Shown here piece by piece: positions 16,558 through 25,208 of a DNA stretch of 64,000 nt. The DNA lies in assembly GCF_042658925.1 (NCBI RefSeq), contig NZ_JBHSRF010000025.1:37715-101714 (forward strand). The letters are read 5' to 3'. Both the position numbers and the translations under genes were made by a program. The stretch comes from Sphaerisporangium aureirubrum. GTDB taxonomy: Bacteria; Actinomycetota; Actinomycetes; Streptosporangiales; Streptosporangiaceae. Position 1 is the stretch's first letter; each line of letters begins with the position of its first letter. The notes under the pieces were generated by a model. The model saw only the letters and a program-made list of their open reading frames with translations, had not been told where the DNA came from and ran no database searches.

Positions 16558-17556
16558 ATGATGAGTAAACACGTTGATCCCGGTGAGTCGGCCGATGAGG
16601 CGATGAGGCTTGTCGAGCTATTCGATCAAACCGGCATCCGGACATATATGGACAATGCGATAAGGTACTTCCGTAGTGCCGTGGCCGCTGTGCCTCCTGG
16701 TCGTGCCGATCGTCCGATGTACCTGGCTGATTATGGGGCGTTGCTGGATATCTATTTTCAGCGGACCGAAGAGGCCGGTGTGATTACCGAGGCAATATCG
16801 GTGACTCGTGAGGCGATCACACTCACTCCCCGGGGCGACCCGGATCGCCCCGGCCGCTTGGCCAACCTAGCGACCGCCTTGCTGCACCAGTACGAGCGGT
16901 ACGGTCCGCCGATGGCGCTGGCGGAAGCCGTCGAGGTGGGCCGTGAGGCGGTCGCCTCCGCTCCACCCGGCCATCCCGATCGTTCGTTGTGCCTGGCGAA
17001 TCTGGGTGCCGCGTTAGGCGGCCACTATCAAAGGACGCAGGACTTCGGGGCGCTGACCGAGGCCATCGATGTGCTCCGGGAGGCGATCGGCTTACGGCCG
17101 TCCGGCGGCCCGGGGCTTGCCGTCCGCATGTTTAACCTGGGCAGGGCGCTCCGGTGCAAGTATGAGCGGACCCTCGACGTCGAGGTTCTGATCGAGGCCG
17201 TCGAACGGTGTCGCGCGGCGATGGCCTTGCGCCGGCCCGGCACTTTCGGGCACGGCAAGATCTTGCACGAACTCGCGACGACGCTGCGTTACCAGCATGA
17301 GCGTGACGGAGACCTCGAAGTCCTGGCGGAGGCCGTCGAACTGGCCCGTGAGGCGGTCGACGAGACTGCGGTCGGACGGCCTGAGCGCGTCGAGTGCCTG
17401 TCCGGTCTGGCCAAAGCATTGCGAGCCTCCTACGGCTCGACCCGGAGCCTGGAGGCTTTGACCGAAGCCAACGGGATGGTTCTTGAGGCGATCGCAATCC
17501 TCAGCACCAGACTGAAGGAAGCCGGACGGAGTACGGGGTCACCGTCCTGCAGCTGA
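16558..17556 (+). CDS. TPR protein, second CHAT-less member
   Basis: This is about 332 residues, divergent from the preceding TPR gene, with starts 72 bp apart. It has at least six repeats of the type PDRPGRLANLATALLHQYER, spaced about 44-48 residues. It ends in EAGRSTGSPSCS with no CHAT or other effector domain and looks cut off. ATG codons at 16558 and 16561 follow GGAGGG (16551-16556). The second gives better spacing. The first third is notably AT-rich for this genome. A longer open frame extends upstream to 16003, but that part lies antisense to the other TPR gene and is rejected. Confidence 0.72.
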   Translation: MMSKHVDPGESADEAMRLVELFDQTGIRTYMDNAIRYFRSAVAAVPPGRADRPMYLADYGALLDIYFQRTEEAGVITEAISVTREAITLTPRGDPDRPGRLANLATALLHQYERYGPPMALAEAVEVGREAVASAPPGHPDRSLCLANLGAALGGHYQRTQDFGALTEAIDVLREAIGLRPSGGPGLAVRMFNLGRALRCKYERTLDVEVLIEAVERCRAAMALRRPGTFGHGKILHELATTLRYQHERDGDLEVLAEAVELAREAVDETAVGRPERVECLSGLAKALRASYGSTRSLEALTEANGMVLEAIAILSTRLKEAGRSTGSPSCS

Positions 17557-17790
17557 CGGAGCCCCAGCTCTACCGCCGAAAGATTCATGAAACGTGCGGC
17601 GCGTCATCCTTGTACGCACGACCGACGTGTCGATCCTGTTAGGGGGAGCTTGACCGGCTTCGGCGCGGATGCGTTGATGCGGGGGACGAATCCACTCCGT
17701 GGACGGCGGCGGGTTTCGTGACGGGGATCGGTGTTCGGCGAGTGTCCCTGGCTTCCCGCCATCTTGGTGATCAAGGGAAAGGGAATTCCG

Positions 17791-18153
17791 ATGTCCGTAC
17801 GCCGGTATGCACGGGTGCTGTCGACGATGCTCGTCGTGGGTGCCGCCCTGGTGTCGTTCACGCCGACGGCGGCGCAGGCCGCGCCCGAGGAGTGCAAGCG
17901 GGGGACCATCTGCGGGTGGAGCGGCCAGTACTTCACCGGCCGGGTGACCGTCCTTCCGCCGGGCGCGGGGTGTGTCAACACGCCGTTCCCCCTCAACTCG
18001 GCCCTGAACAACTTCGGCAGCCCGGGCATCCCGGCAGTCGCCCTGCTGTACACCGGACCGAACTGCACGGGACGGTTCATGGTCAACGTGACGCCGCAGT
18101 CCCGCTACCCGGTGCTCCCCGCTCCCGCGCTGAGCGCACTTCTCGCCTGGTGA
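17791..18153 (+). CDS. Secreted peptidase inhibitor family I36-like protein
   Basis: This is 120 residues with a clear Sec signal peptide (MSVRRYARVLSTML, a hydrophobic core, then AQAAPEE). The small mature domain has four cysteines: C..GTICGWSGQYFTGRVTVL, AGCVNTP, YTGPNCTGRFMV. This beta/gamma-crystallin-like pattern with GxYFxG and a second NCTG motif matches the Streptomyces metalloproteinase-inhibitor (I36) family. ATG 17791 is preceded by a purine-rich GGGAAAGGGAA. It appears monocistronic. Confidence 0.8.
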   Translation: MSVRRYARVLSTMLVVGAALVSFTPTAAQAAPEECKRGTICGWSGQYFTGRVTVLPPGAGCVNTPFPLNSALNNFGSPGIPAVALLYTGPNCTGRFMVNVTPQSRYPVLPAPALSALLAW

Positions 18154-18156
18154 CCT

Positions 18157-18178
18157 GACCTCACAGAGACCTCACAGA
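18157..18178 (+). promoter_or_regulatory. Tandem direct repeat, probable response-regulator box
   Basis: GACCTCACAGA occurs twice, back to back (18157-18167, 18168-18178), with an 11-bp period. OmpR-family regulators bind such helical-turn-spaced direct repeats. It lies 77 bp upstream of the ABC ATPase that begins the exporter/two-component operon, so the regulator encoded at 20077 is the likely ligand. Confidence 0.65.
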
Positions 18179-18254
18179 AGTTCTGCGGGGACCTCCAGCA
18201 CGGCGTGCCAGCATCTCGCCGCATGAGATGCCAACGTCGTACGGAGGGGCAACG

Positions 18255-19148
18255 ATGATCGAGGTAAGGGGGATCAGTAAGCGGTACCGCGAGGTCACGG
18301 CGGTCGACGGGCTGAGCTTCCAGGTGCGGCCGGGGGTGGTCACGGGCTTCCTCGGTCCCAACGGGGCCGGCAAGACCACCACGATGCGGATGATCCTGGG
18401 GCTGGACGCGCCGAGCGGCGGGGACGCCCTCGTGCTCGGCGTGCGGTACGCGACCCTGTCCGCGCCGATGCGCGCGGTGGGGGCGCTGCTGGACGCGGGC
18501 GCGGCGCATCCACGGCGTACCGTGCGGAACCATCTGGTGTGCCTGGCGGACAGCAACGGGATATCGCGGCGGCGGGTGGACGAGGTGCTGGGCCTGGCCG
18601 GGCTGGCCTCGGTGGCGGGCCGCCGGGCCGGGACGTTCTCCCTCGGCATGCGGCAGCGGCTCGGCATCGCCGCGGCCCTGCTCGGCGACCCCGCGGTGCT
18701 CATCTTCGACGAGCCCGTCAACGGCCTGGACCCTGAGGGAATCCTGTGGATCCGCACCCTGATGCGGGACCTCGCCGCCGAGGGCCGCACGGTGCTGGTG
18801 TCCAGCCATCTGATGAGCGAGATGGCGCTCACCGCCGACCACCTCGTCATGATCGGCCGTGGCAGGCTGATCGCCGACACCTCCACGGAGGAGGTCCTGC
18901 GTGCCCGCGAGGTCCTCGCCCGCACCCCCGACGCCCGCCGCCTCGCCCGCGCGCTGACCGCCATGGGCGCGCAGGTGCGGCTGGACGGTGAGGAGCTGAC
19001 CGTCACCGGTGCCACGCCCGAGGAGGTGGGACGGCTCGCCGCGGCCGAGGGCGCCGTCCTGCACGAGCTCACCGCGCGCCGCACGTCCCTGGAGGACGCC
19101 TTCATGGAGCTGACCCGCGCCGACGTCGAGTTCGGAGCGGCCCGATGA
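18255..19148 (+). CDS. ABC-2 type exporter, ATP-binding protein
   Basis: This is a 297-residue ABC ATPase. Walker A is GPNGAGKTTTMRMILGL, the signature is FSLGMRQRLGIAAAL, Walker B is LIFDEPVNGLDPEG, and the H-loop is VSSHLMSEM. The C-terminal extension of about 90 residues (EEVGRLAAAEGAVLHELT, then SLEDAFMELT) is typical of the drug/lantibiotic DrrA/BcrA-like subclass. The start is ATG 18255 after GGAGGG. It overlaps the permease by four bases (ATGA) and is followed by a two-component system, the usual layout for envelope-stress or antibiotic detoxification exporters. Confidence 0.92.
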   Translation: MIEVRGISKRYREVTAVDGLSFQVRPGVVTGFLGPNGAGKTTTMRMILGLDAPSGGDALVLGVRYATLSAPMRAVGALLDAGAAHPRRTVRNHLVCLADSNGISRRRVDEVLGLAGLASVAGRRAGTFSLGMRQRLGIAAALLGDPAVLIFDEPVNGLDPEGILWIRTLMRDLAAEGRTVLVSSHLMSEMALTADHLVMIGRGRLIADTSTEEVLRAREVLARTPDARRLARALTAMGAQVRLDGEELTVTGATPEEVGRLAAAEGAVLHELTARRTSLEDAFMELTRADVEFGAAR

Positions 19149-20035
19149 GCGCCACGACCGGCAGGGACGAGAACGGACAGGTGAAGGTGGGGCGGGGCAT
19201 GGCCGGGAGGGATGGGATGGCGCGGGGGACCGGCTGGGATCTCGCGTCCGTGGTGGCGCGTGGTAGGGCGCGGCTTGTGGACGTGCTGCGGTCGGAGTGG
19301 TCCAAGGCGCGTACGCTGCGGTCCACCTGGATCACGTTGCTGGCCGTCGTGCTGGCGGGTGCCCTGTTCGCCGCGCTGTTCGCGGGGGCGGCGGGCCGGG
19401 AACAGGAAGGCGTGGTGGACGAGGCGGTGCACCCGTTGAACTGGGTGTTCCGCGGGCTCGTCATCGTGCAGATCATCGCCGGGTACCTCGGAGCCCGCGC
19501 GGTCACCGTGGAGTACGCGACCGGCACCATGCCGGGCTCCCTCACCGCGGCTCCGCGCCGCGGGCGGATCCTGGCGGCGAAGGCGGTGGTGTACGCGGCC
19601 ATGGCGCTGGTCGCGGGCTGGGTCACCGCGCTGACCATGTTCCTCGTCGGCCGGGCGGTGCTGGCCGCCAAGGGTCTGCCCGTCTACACCTTCACCGAGC
19701 CCGGCGTGGCGCGGGCACTGGCGGGCGTCGGCCTGCACATGGCGGTGATGAGCCTGTTCGGGCTCGCGATCGGCCTGCTGGTCCGCTCCACCGCCGGGGC
19801 CGTGACCGTCCTGACCCTCGTGGCCCTGCTGATCCCGGCGATGTCGTCGCTGTACCCGGACTGGCTGGCGGCGTTCGTCGTGAAGTACTTCCTGACGACG
19901 GCGGGAGCCCGGATCGCCGGCGTGGGGGAGCAGCCGCCCCTCCTCCCGGCATGGGCCGGTTTCGCGGTGTTCTGCGCCTACACGGCGGTGCTCCTGCTAG
20001 CCGCCCTCACGGTCTTCCGCCGCCGTGACGCGTGA
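19145..20035 (+). CDS. ABC-2 type exporter, permease
   Basis: This is 296 residues with a charged N-terminal tail, then a conserved LRSEWSKARTLRSTWITL amphipathic entry helix and six hydrophobic segments. The motif EYATGTMPGSLTAAPRRGR is conserved in ABC-2 permeases of this type (BcrB/YhgE-like actinobacterial group). It is coupled to the ATPase by a 4-bp overlap. The substrate is unknown. Confidence 0.88.
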   Translation: MSATTGRDENGQVKVGRGMAGRDGMARGTGWDLASVVARGRARLVDVLRSEWSKARTLRSTWITLLAVVLAGALFAALFAGAAGREQEGVVDEAVHPLNWVFRGLVIVQIIAGYLGARAVTVEYATGTMPGSLTAAPRRGRILAAKAVVYAAMALVAGWVTALTMFLVGRAVLAAKGLPVYTFTEPGVARALAGVGLHMAVMSLFGLAIGLLVRSTAGAVTVLTLVALLIPAMSSLYPDWLAAFVVKYFLTTAGARIAGVGEQPPLLPAWAGFAVFCAYTAVLLLAALTVFRRRDA

Positions 20036-20076
20036 TGCCACCCTGGCTGGGACGATGAACCGATGAGGGGACGGGG

Positions 20077-20784
20077 ATGACGGGGGGCGACGGCGACCGG
20101 CGGCCGGGGGAGCGGCTGCTGGTCGTGGACGACGAGCCCACGGTCCGTGAGCTGCTGTCCGCGACCCTCCGCTTCGCCGGTTTCGCCGTCACCTCCGCCG
20201 CCACCGGCGCGGAGGCCGTGGACGCCGCCGCGCGCGAGCGCCCCGACCTGGTGCTGCTCGACGTGATGCTCCCCGACCTGGACGGCTTCCAGGTGGTACG
20301 CCGCCTGCGCGAACTCGCCCGCCCACCGATCCCCGTCCTGTTCCTCACCGCCAGGGACTCCCCGAAGGACAAGGTCACCGGCCTCACCCTGGGCGGCGAC
20401 GACTACGTCACCAAGCCCTTCGACCTGGAGGAACTGATCGCCCGCATCCGCGCCGTCCTCCGCCGCACCGGCTCCCCGGAGGCGGCCACCCTGGTCGTCG
20501 GCGACCTGGAACTCGACCCCGAGGCCCACCAGACCCACCGCGCGGGCACCCCGGTCCGCCTGTCGCCCACCGAGTTCCGCCTCCTGCACTACCTCGTGGT
20601 CAACGCGGGCCGCGTCGTCTCCAAGCCCCAGATCCTGGAGCACGTCTGGCAGTACGACTTCGCCGGCGACTCCAGCATCGTCGACACCTACATCAGCTAC
20701 CTGCGCCGCAAGCTCGACCCCACCGGCCCCCGCCTGATCCACACCGTCCACGGCGTGGGCTACGTCCTGCGCAGACCCCGATGA
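20077..20784 (+). CDS. OmpR-family response regulator
   Basis: This is 235 residues with an N-terminal receiver domain. The acidic pair is in VVDDEPTV, the phospho-acceptor is Asp62 in LLDVMLPDLDGF, Thr is in FLTARD, and Lys is in DYVTKPFDLEEL. The C-terminal winged-helix Trans_reg_C domain contains LSPTEFRLLHYLVVNAGRVV and DTYISYLRRKLD. It overlaps the kinase gene by four bases. It probably controls the exporter genes upstream via the GACCTCACAGA repeat. Confidence 0.95.
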   Translation: MTGGDGDRRPGERLLVVDDEPTVRELLSATLRFAGFAVTSAATGAEAVDAAARERPDLVLLDVMLPDLDGFQVVRRLRELARPPIPVLFLTARDSPKDKVTGLTLGGDDYVTKPFDLEELIARIRAVLRRTGSPEAATLVVGDLELDPEAHQTHRAGTPVRLSPTEFRLLHYLVVNAGRVVSKPQILEHVWQYDFAGDSSIVDTYISYLRRKLDPTGPRLIHTVHGVGYVLRRPR

Positions 20785-22349
20785 CGAGACCTACCCCGGG
20801 GTCCTCCGAGGACCGGACGCGGGCACGGCGCCTGGTGGCGTGGGGCCGTGCGCGTCCCGGGCCGCGACGGCTGTCGTTGCGGGCGAGGCTGTTGCTGATC
20901 ACCAGCGCGCTGCTGACGGCCGGCCTGGTGCTGAGCGGCTCGATCGTGATCGGCCTGCTCCGCGCCAACCTGGTCGACCGGCTGGACCGGCAGCTGCAGA
21001 CCCTCGGCGGCCTGGTCGCCGTCCTCCCGCCCGGCTTCGGCCGCGACCTCCCCGGCAGGGCCGGGCCCGGCCTGCTCGGCGGGCAGGCCGGCACCGCGAA
21101 CCTCGACCTGATCACCGACGTCTACCTCGCCGCGCTGACGCCCGCCGGTGTCGTCCAGGAGGAGGCCGACGTGCCGGCGCGATCCGGCCCGGGCGGTCCC
21201 GCGCTCCCGCGTCTCGACGCCGCCGAGGTCGTCCGTCGCGCCCGGCAGGCTTTCGAGGTCCCCGACCGCGCCGGGCCGGGCCGCTGGCGGGTCATCGCCA
21301 TGCCCCGTTCCGCGTTCCCCCTCATCCCCGGCGCGCCCGCACCCGAGCGGGGAAGCGGTGTGGTCGTCGCCGTGTCCCTGGACGGCGTGAGCTCGATCGT
21401 GGCACGGCTGCGGACGGCGATCCTGCTCTCCGGCGCCGCGCTGCTCGCCGTGCTCACCCTGACGGGCCTGTTCGCCATCCGGGCGGGACTGCGCCCGCTG
21501 CGGCGCATCGAGGAGACCGCCGCCGCCATCGCCTCCGGCTACCTCGCCCGCCGCGTCCCCGACCCCGGATCCTCCACCGAGATCGGACGGCTGGCGGCCT
21601 CCCTCAACGGCATGCTCACCCAGATCGAGCAGGCCTTCGCCGCCCGCGCCGAGTCCGAGGCCCGCCTGCGCCGCTTCGTCGCCGACGTCGGCCACGAGCT
21701 GCGCACCCCGCTGTTCGGCATCCGGGGCTTCACCGAACTGCACCGCATGGGCGGCCTGACCGACGTCGACCAGGCGATGTCCAGGATCGAGACCGAGTCC
21801 GCCCGCCTGGCCCGCCTCGTGGAGGACCTCCTGCTCCTGGCCCGCCTGGACGAGGGCGGCGACGCCCTTCCCCTGGACCTGGCCCCCATGGACCTGCGCA
21901 CCCTGGCCGCCGACGCCCGCCTGGACCTGAAGGCCCTCGCCCCCGACCGCCCCGTCACCCTGACCGGCCCGGACGGCGGCCCGCCCGCTCCGGCCCCCGT
22001 CCTCGGCGACGAGTCCCGCCTGCGCCAGGTGGTCACCAACCTCGTCGGCAACGTCGTGGCCCACACCCCCGCGGGCACCCCGGTACGGATCGGCGTGGGC
22101 ACCCGGGGCGCCACGGCTGTCCTCAGCGTCACCGACCACGGCCCCGGCCTCACCCCCACCCAGGCCGCCAGGGTCTTCGACCGCTTCTACCGCACCGACC
22201 CGTCCCGCTCCCGCCCCACCGCCACCGGCGCCGGCCTCGGCCTGTCCATCGCAAGCTCCCTGACCACCGCGCACGGCGGCCACCTGACCCTCCACACCGC
22301 CCCGGGCCACGGCGCCACCTTCACCATGACCCTTCCGGTGGCTCCCTGA
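20781..22349 (+). CDS. Sensor histidine kinase
   Basis: This 522-residue kinase has two membrane helices (about 40-62 and 212-234) enclosing a periplasmic/extracellular domain of about 150 residues with no recognised fold, then HAMP (RAGLRPLRRIEETAAAIA), HisKA with phospho-acceptor His305 in ADVGHELRTPLFGIRGF, and a HATPase domain: N-box RQVVTNLVGNVVAHTPAG, G1 DHGPGL, F-box VFDRFYR, G2 GAGLGLSI. It is the partner of the preceding response regulator. Confidence 0.95.
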   Translation: MTRPTPGSSEDRTRARRLVAWGRARPGPRRLSLRARLLLITSALLTAGLVLSGSIVIGLLRANLVDRLDRQLQTLGGLVAVLPPGFGRDLPGRAGPGLLGGQAGTANLDLITDVYLAALTPAGVVQEEADVPARSGPGGPALPRLDAAEVVRRARQAFEVPDRAGPGRWRVIAMPRSAFPLIPGAPAPERGSGVVVAVSLDGVSSIVARLRTAILLSGAALLAVLTLTGLFAIRAGLRPLRRIEETAAAIASGYLARRVPDPGSSTEIGRLAASLNGMLTQIEQAFAARAESEARLRRFVADVGHELRTPLFGIRGFTELHRMGGLTDVDQAMSRIETESARLARLVEDLLLLARLDEGGDALPLDLAPMDLRTLAADARLDLKALAPDRPVTLTGPDGGPPAPAPVLGDESRLRQVVTNLVGNVVAHTPAGTPVRIGVGTRGATAVLSVTDHGPGLTPTQAARVFDRFYRTDPSRSRPTATGAGLGLSIASSLTTAHGGHLTLHTAPGHGATFTMTLPVAP

Positions 22350-22372
22350 GCGACCACCATGCCATCCGGTGG

Positions 22373-22411
22373 GCGACCAACGTGTCAGCATCGGTGCGAC
22401 CAATGTGTCAG
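22373..22411. repeat. Two 16-bp direct repeats (possible relic of an IS21-type end)
   Basis: GCGACCAACGTGTCAG (22373-22388) and GCGACCAATGTGTCAG (22396-22411) differ at one base and are spaced 23 bp. Short repeated motifs ending in TGTCAG are seen at IS21-family termini. No transposase remains, so this is only a suggestion. They lie in the 114-bp gap before the AAA ATPase. Confidence 0.4.
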
Positions 22412-22463
22412 TGAACCACCGGCGAGCGTGCCGGATGAGCCCTCGTTGTGGCATGCTGACCTG

Positions 22464-23738
22464 GTGGCGAACGCAGGCTGGACACCGCTGGGCGACGTGC
22501 TCCCGAGGCACGCGGGGACGGCCGTCGCCGAGGCGCTGGCCGACACCCGTGTGGTGCTGGTCAACGGCGCGCGGCAGGCGGGCAAGAGCACGCTGGTCCG
22601 GGTGGTGGCCAAGGGGCGGGAGGGCGAGTGGCGCACCCTCGACACCCCCGCGGTCCGGCAGGCGGCCCTGGCGGACCCGGCGGGTTTCGTCGACTTCGCC
22701 GACCTCATGGTGATCGACGAGATCCAGCGGGCGCCGGAACTGCTGCTGGCCATCAAGGAACAGGTGGACGCCGACCCGCGCCCCGGCCGCTACCTGCTCA
22801 CCGGCTCGGCCCGCGTGCTCGGCCTGCGGGCACTCCCCGACACCCTGCCCGGCCGGGTGGAGACCATCGAGCTGTGGCCCTTCGCCCAGGGCGAGATCGA
22901 CGGCACCCCCGACCGCTTCGTGGACGCGCTCTTCACCGACGGCCCCGCGCTGCGCCACACCTCGTCCGTCACCCGCGGCGAGTACGCCGAGCGCGTCGTC
23001 CGCGGCGGCTTCCCCGAGGCCGTCGCCCGTGCCAACCCCCGCCGCCGGGAGCGCTTCTTCGACTCCTACGTCGCCGACCTGATCGCCCGCGACGTCAGCC
23101 GGCTATCCGAGATCGAACGCGCCCCCGAGATGCGCGCCCTGCTCCGCCTCCTGGCCGCCCGCTCGGGCCAGCTCCTGGTCGCCAACGCGCTCAGCGGCAC
23201 CACCGGCGTCTCCCAGAGCACCGTCCACCGCTACCTGGCCCTACTGGAAGAGGTCTTCCTCACCAAGCGCGTCCCCGCCTGGTCCCGCAACCTGAGCAAC
23301 CGCGCCACCAGCACCCCCAAGCTGGCCTTCGTCGACTCTGGCGTCGCCGCCAACCTCCTGGGTGCCGACGCTCGCAGCCTGATCCGCCCCGAAGCCCCCT
23401 TCGGCCCCCTCCTGGAGGGCTTCGTCCTCATGGAACTGGCCCGCCAGCTCACCTGGTCCGACGAACGCGCCGAGCTGTTCCACTACCGCACCAAGGACCA
23501 GGTGGAGGTCGACGCCATCCTGGAGACCCGCCAGGGCAAGGTGGCCGGCATAGAGGTCAAGGCGTCCTCGACCGTTCGCCCCGACGACTTCCGCGGCCTC
23601 CGCCACGTGGCCGACCGCGTGGGTGACGACTTCGTCGCAGGCGTCGTCCTCTACACCGGCACCCAGACCCTCCCGTTCGGCGACCGCATGCGAGCCGTCC
23701 CGATCAGCGCCCTATGGCAGACCGAGCCGGCCCGCTGA
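22464..23738 (+). CDS. ATP-binding protein, AAA_14/DUF4143 family
   Basis: This is 424 residues. Walker A is NGARQAGKSTLV, Walker B is LMVIDEIQRAP, and sensor 1 is YLLTGSARVL. A winged-helix segment (NALSGTTGVSQSTVHRYLALLEEVFL) and the C-terminal DUF4143 nuclease-like fold follow (FHYRTKDQVEVDAIL, then GIEVKAS, matching the PD-(D/E)XK pattern D..E.K). Such orphan ATPases are widespread and of unknown role. GTG 22464 is the best start. The upstream extension has no homology-like features and covers the direct repeats. Confidence 0.88.
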   Translation: MANAGWTPLGDVLPRHAGTAVAEALADTRVVLVNGARQAGKSTLVRVVAKGREGEWRTLDTPAVRQAALADPAGFVDFADLMVIDEIQRAPELLLAIKEQVDADPRPGRYLLTGSARVLGLRALPDTLPGRVETIELWPFAQGEIDGTPDRFVDALFTDGPALRHTSSVTRGEYAERVVRGGFPEAVARANPRRRERFFDSYVADLIARDVSRLSEIERAPEMRALLRLLAARSGQLLVANALSGTTGVSQSTVHRYLALLEEVFLTKRVPAWSRNLSNRATSTPKLAFVDSGVAANLLGADARSLIRPEAPFGPLLEGFVLMELARQLTWSDERAELFHYRTKDQVEVDAILETRQGKVAGIEVKASSTVRPDDFRGLRHVADRVGDDFVAGVVLYTGTQTLPFGDRMRAVPISALWQTEPAR

Positions 23739-23753
23739 ACGCGGGGGTGGCGC

Positions 23754-24377
23754 TCACACCATGCCGCGCGCCGTGGCGATGACGGCGGCGAGGAAGGGAC
23801 GGCTCAGGATGTCCCTGGTGAAGGGAACCCCGGTGATCCTGCCCGCCAGCGCGAACGCGGCGGCACGCGGATCGCCGGCCGGGGGTTCGTCGTAGCCGCG
23901 TTGCCCCAGGCCGACCTCACGCATGGCGTCGTCCCACCGCCCCGGATCGGCGCCGGACCGCTCGTGCGGCGTCACCGGCTCGAACGACACGACCACGTCC
24001 CGGTCGGCCGCGTGCACGAAGTACTCGGAGGCGTACGGATTCACGTTGAGGGCCACCACCTCCGTCCCCTCGCACAGCCACTTCAGCAGCTCCCGATCCC
24101 GCGCCGCCCGATACCCGGACGGCTCGACGAGCACCGTCCACTCCCCGGCCTCCACCGCCCCCACATAACCCCCGCTGTCCCCCTGAAGCGCCTCCGCCAG
24201 CTCCGAGGAAACCCGCTCGAACCGCTCGAACGACATCTCCTCCACCGTCTCCTCGTCCACCCCGAACCGCTCAAGTACCTCCCGAGGCGTACACCCGCGC
24301 ACGAACGCCACACAGTAAACGTCCCCCAGCGGCCCGTACTCCAGCAGCCACTCGAAGCCTTCGCTCGGCTCTGTCAT
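23754..24377 (-). CDS. DUF6461 family protein (copy A)
   Basis: This is 207 residues of the actinobacterial DUF6461 type: YGPLGDVYCVAFVRGCTPRE, EMSFERFERVSSELAEAL, GYVGAVEAGEWTVLVEPSGY, EVVALNVNPYASEYFVHAAD. The function is unknown, possibly an immunity or regulatory protein in the SUKH style. ATG 24377 is five bases from AGGAG, and a second ATG is at 24380. It is about 65% identical by eye to the next gene, forming a tandem duplication. Confidence 0.82.
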   Translation of the reverse strand: MTEPSEGFEWLLEYGPLGDVYCVAFVRGCTPREVLERFGVDEETVEEMSFERFERVSSELAEALQGDSGGYVGAVEAGEWTVLVEPSGYRAARDRELLKWLCEGTEVVALNVNPYASEYFVHAADRDVVVSFEPVTPHERSGADPGRWDDAMREVGLGQRGYDEPPAGDPRAAAFALAGRITGVPFTRDILSRPFLAAVIATARGMV

Positions 24378-24478
24378 CATCACTCCTCGCTCTCGATTGC
24401 CAGGATGATGGCAGCTCTCACCGACAGAATTTCGGTGATATCCGAATATCGGCACTCGCGCTGTTCAATCCCCGTGAG

Positions 24479-24514
24479 ACCGGGCCGGGCCGGTGAACTC
24501 AGGCCCGGCCCGGT
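24479..24514 (-). terminator. Terminator between the DUF6461 paralogues
   Basis: Perfect 13-bp arms ACCGGGCCGGGCC (24479-24491) and GGCCCGGCCCGGT (24502-24514) enclose a 10-nt loop, six bases after the stop of copy B. Confidence 0.8.
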
Positions 24515-24519
24515 GGCGA

Positions 24520-25182
24520 TCACACCATGTCGCGCGTCGTCGCGATGACGGCGGCGAGGACGGGACGACCCAGGACGTCCCTGGTGAAGGTGACCCCGGT
24601 GATCGCGCCCGCCAGCGCGAACGCGGAGGCGATCGGTGTGCCCGGCCGTGGCTCGCCGGCCCCCCAGCCGAGTCCGGCCGCGCGCATCGCGTCGTCCCAG
24701 CGACCAGGGTCGGCACCGCTCCGGTCACGCGGCGTCCCTGGCTCGAACGACACGATCACGTGCCGGTCGGCCGCGTGCACGAAGTAGTCGGAGGTGTACG
24801 GATGCACGCTGACCGCCACCACCTCCGTCCCCTCGCACAAGCACTTCAGCACGTCACGATCCCGCGCCGCCCGGCACCCCCACGGCTCGATGAGCACCGT
24901 CCACTTCCCGCCCTCCACCGCCCCCACATAGCCGCCGACCTTCCCTCGCAGCCCTTCCGCGAGCTCCCAGGAGACGTCGTCGAACCGCTCGAAGGACATC
25001 TCCTCCACCGTCTCCTCATCCACGCCGAACCGCATGAGCACCTCCCGAGGCGTACACCCGCGCACGAACGCCACGCAGTAAATATCGCCCAACGGCGCAC
25101 AATCCATCAGCAACCTGGAGCCTCCCGTGGTTCCGGCGTCGTTCCTTTCCAGCTCTATAGCCAGAATGATCTCAGCCCTCAC
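24520..25182 (-). CDS. DUF6461 family protein (copy B), start uncertain
   Basis: This is the paralogue of the preceding gene, with CAPLGDIYCVAFVRGCTPRE, EEMSFERFDDVSWELAEGL and GYVGAVEGGKWTVLIEPWG. Similarity continues upstream of the coding region: both have CTCACCGACAGAATT about 50 bp before the start, so the whole unit with promoter was duplicated. At the position of the copy A start, copy B reads AAAGGAACGACG instead of GAGGAGTGATGATG, so the ATG seems lost. Translation would need GTG 25182 (220 aa) or an internal start such as the ATG of MDCAPLGD. Copy B may be weakly expressed or decaying. Confidence 0.72.
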   Translation of the reverse strand: MRAEIILAIELERNDAGTTGGSRLLMDCAPLGDIYCVAFVRGCTPREVLMRFGVDEETVEEMSFERFDDVSWELAEGLRGKVGGYVGAVEGGKWTVLIEPWGCRAARDRDVLKCLCEGTEVVAVSVHPYTSDYFVHAADRHVIVSFEPGTPRDRSGADPGRWDDAMRAAGLGWGAGEPRPGTPIASAFALAGAITGVTFTRDVLGRPVLAAVIATTRDMV

Positions 25183-25208
25183 CGACAGAATTACCGGCGT
25201 CCCGATTG

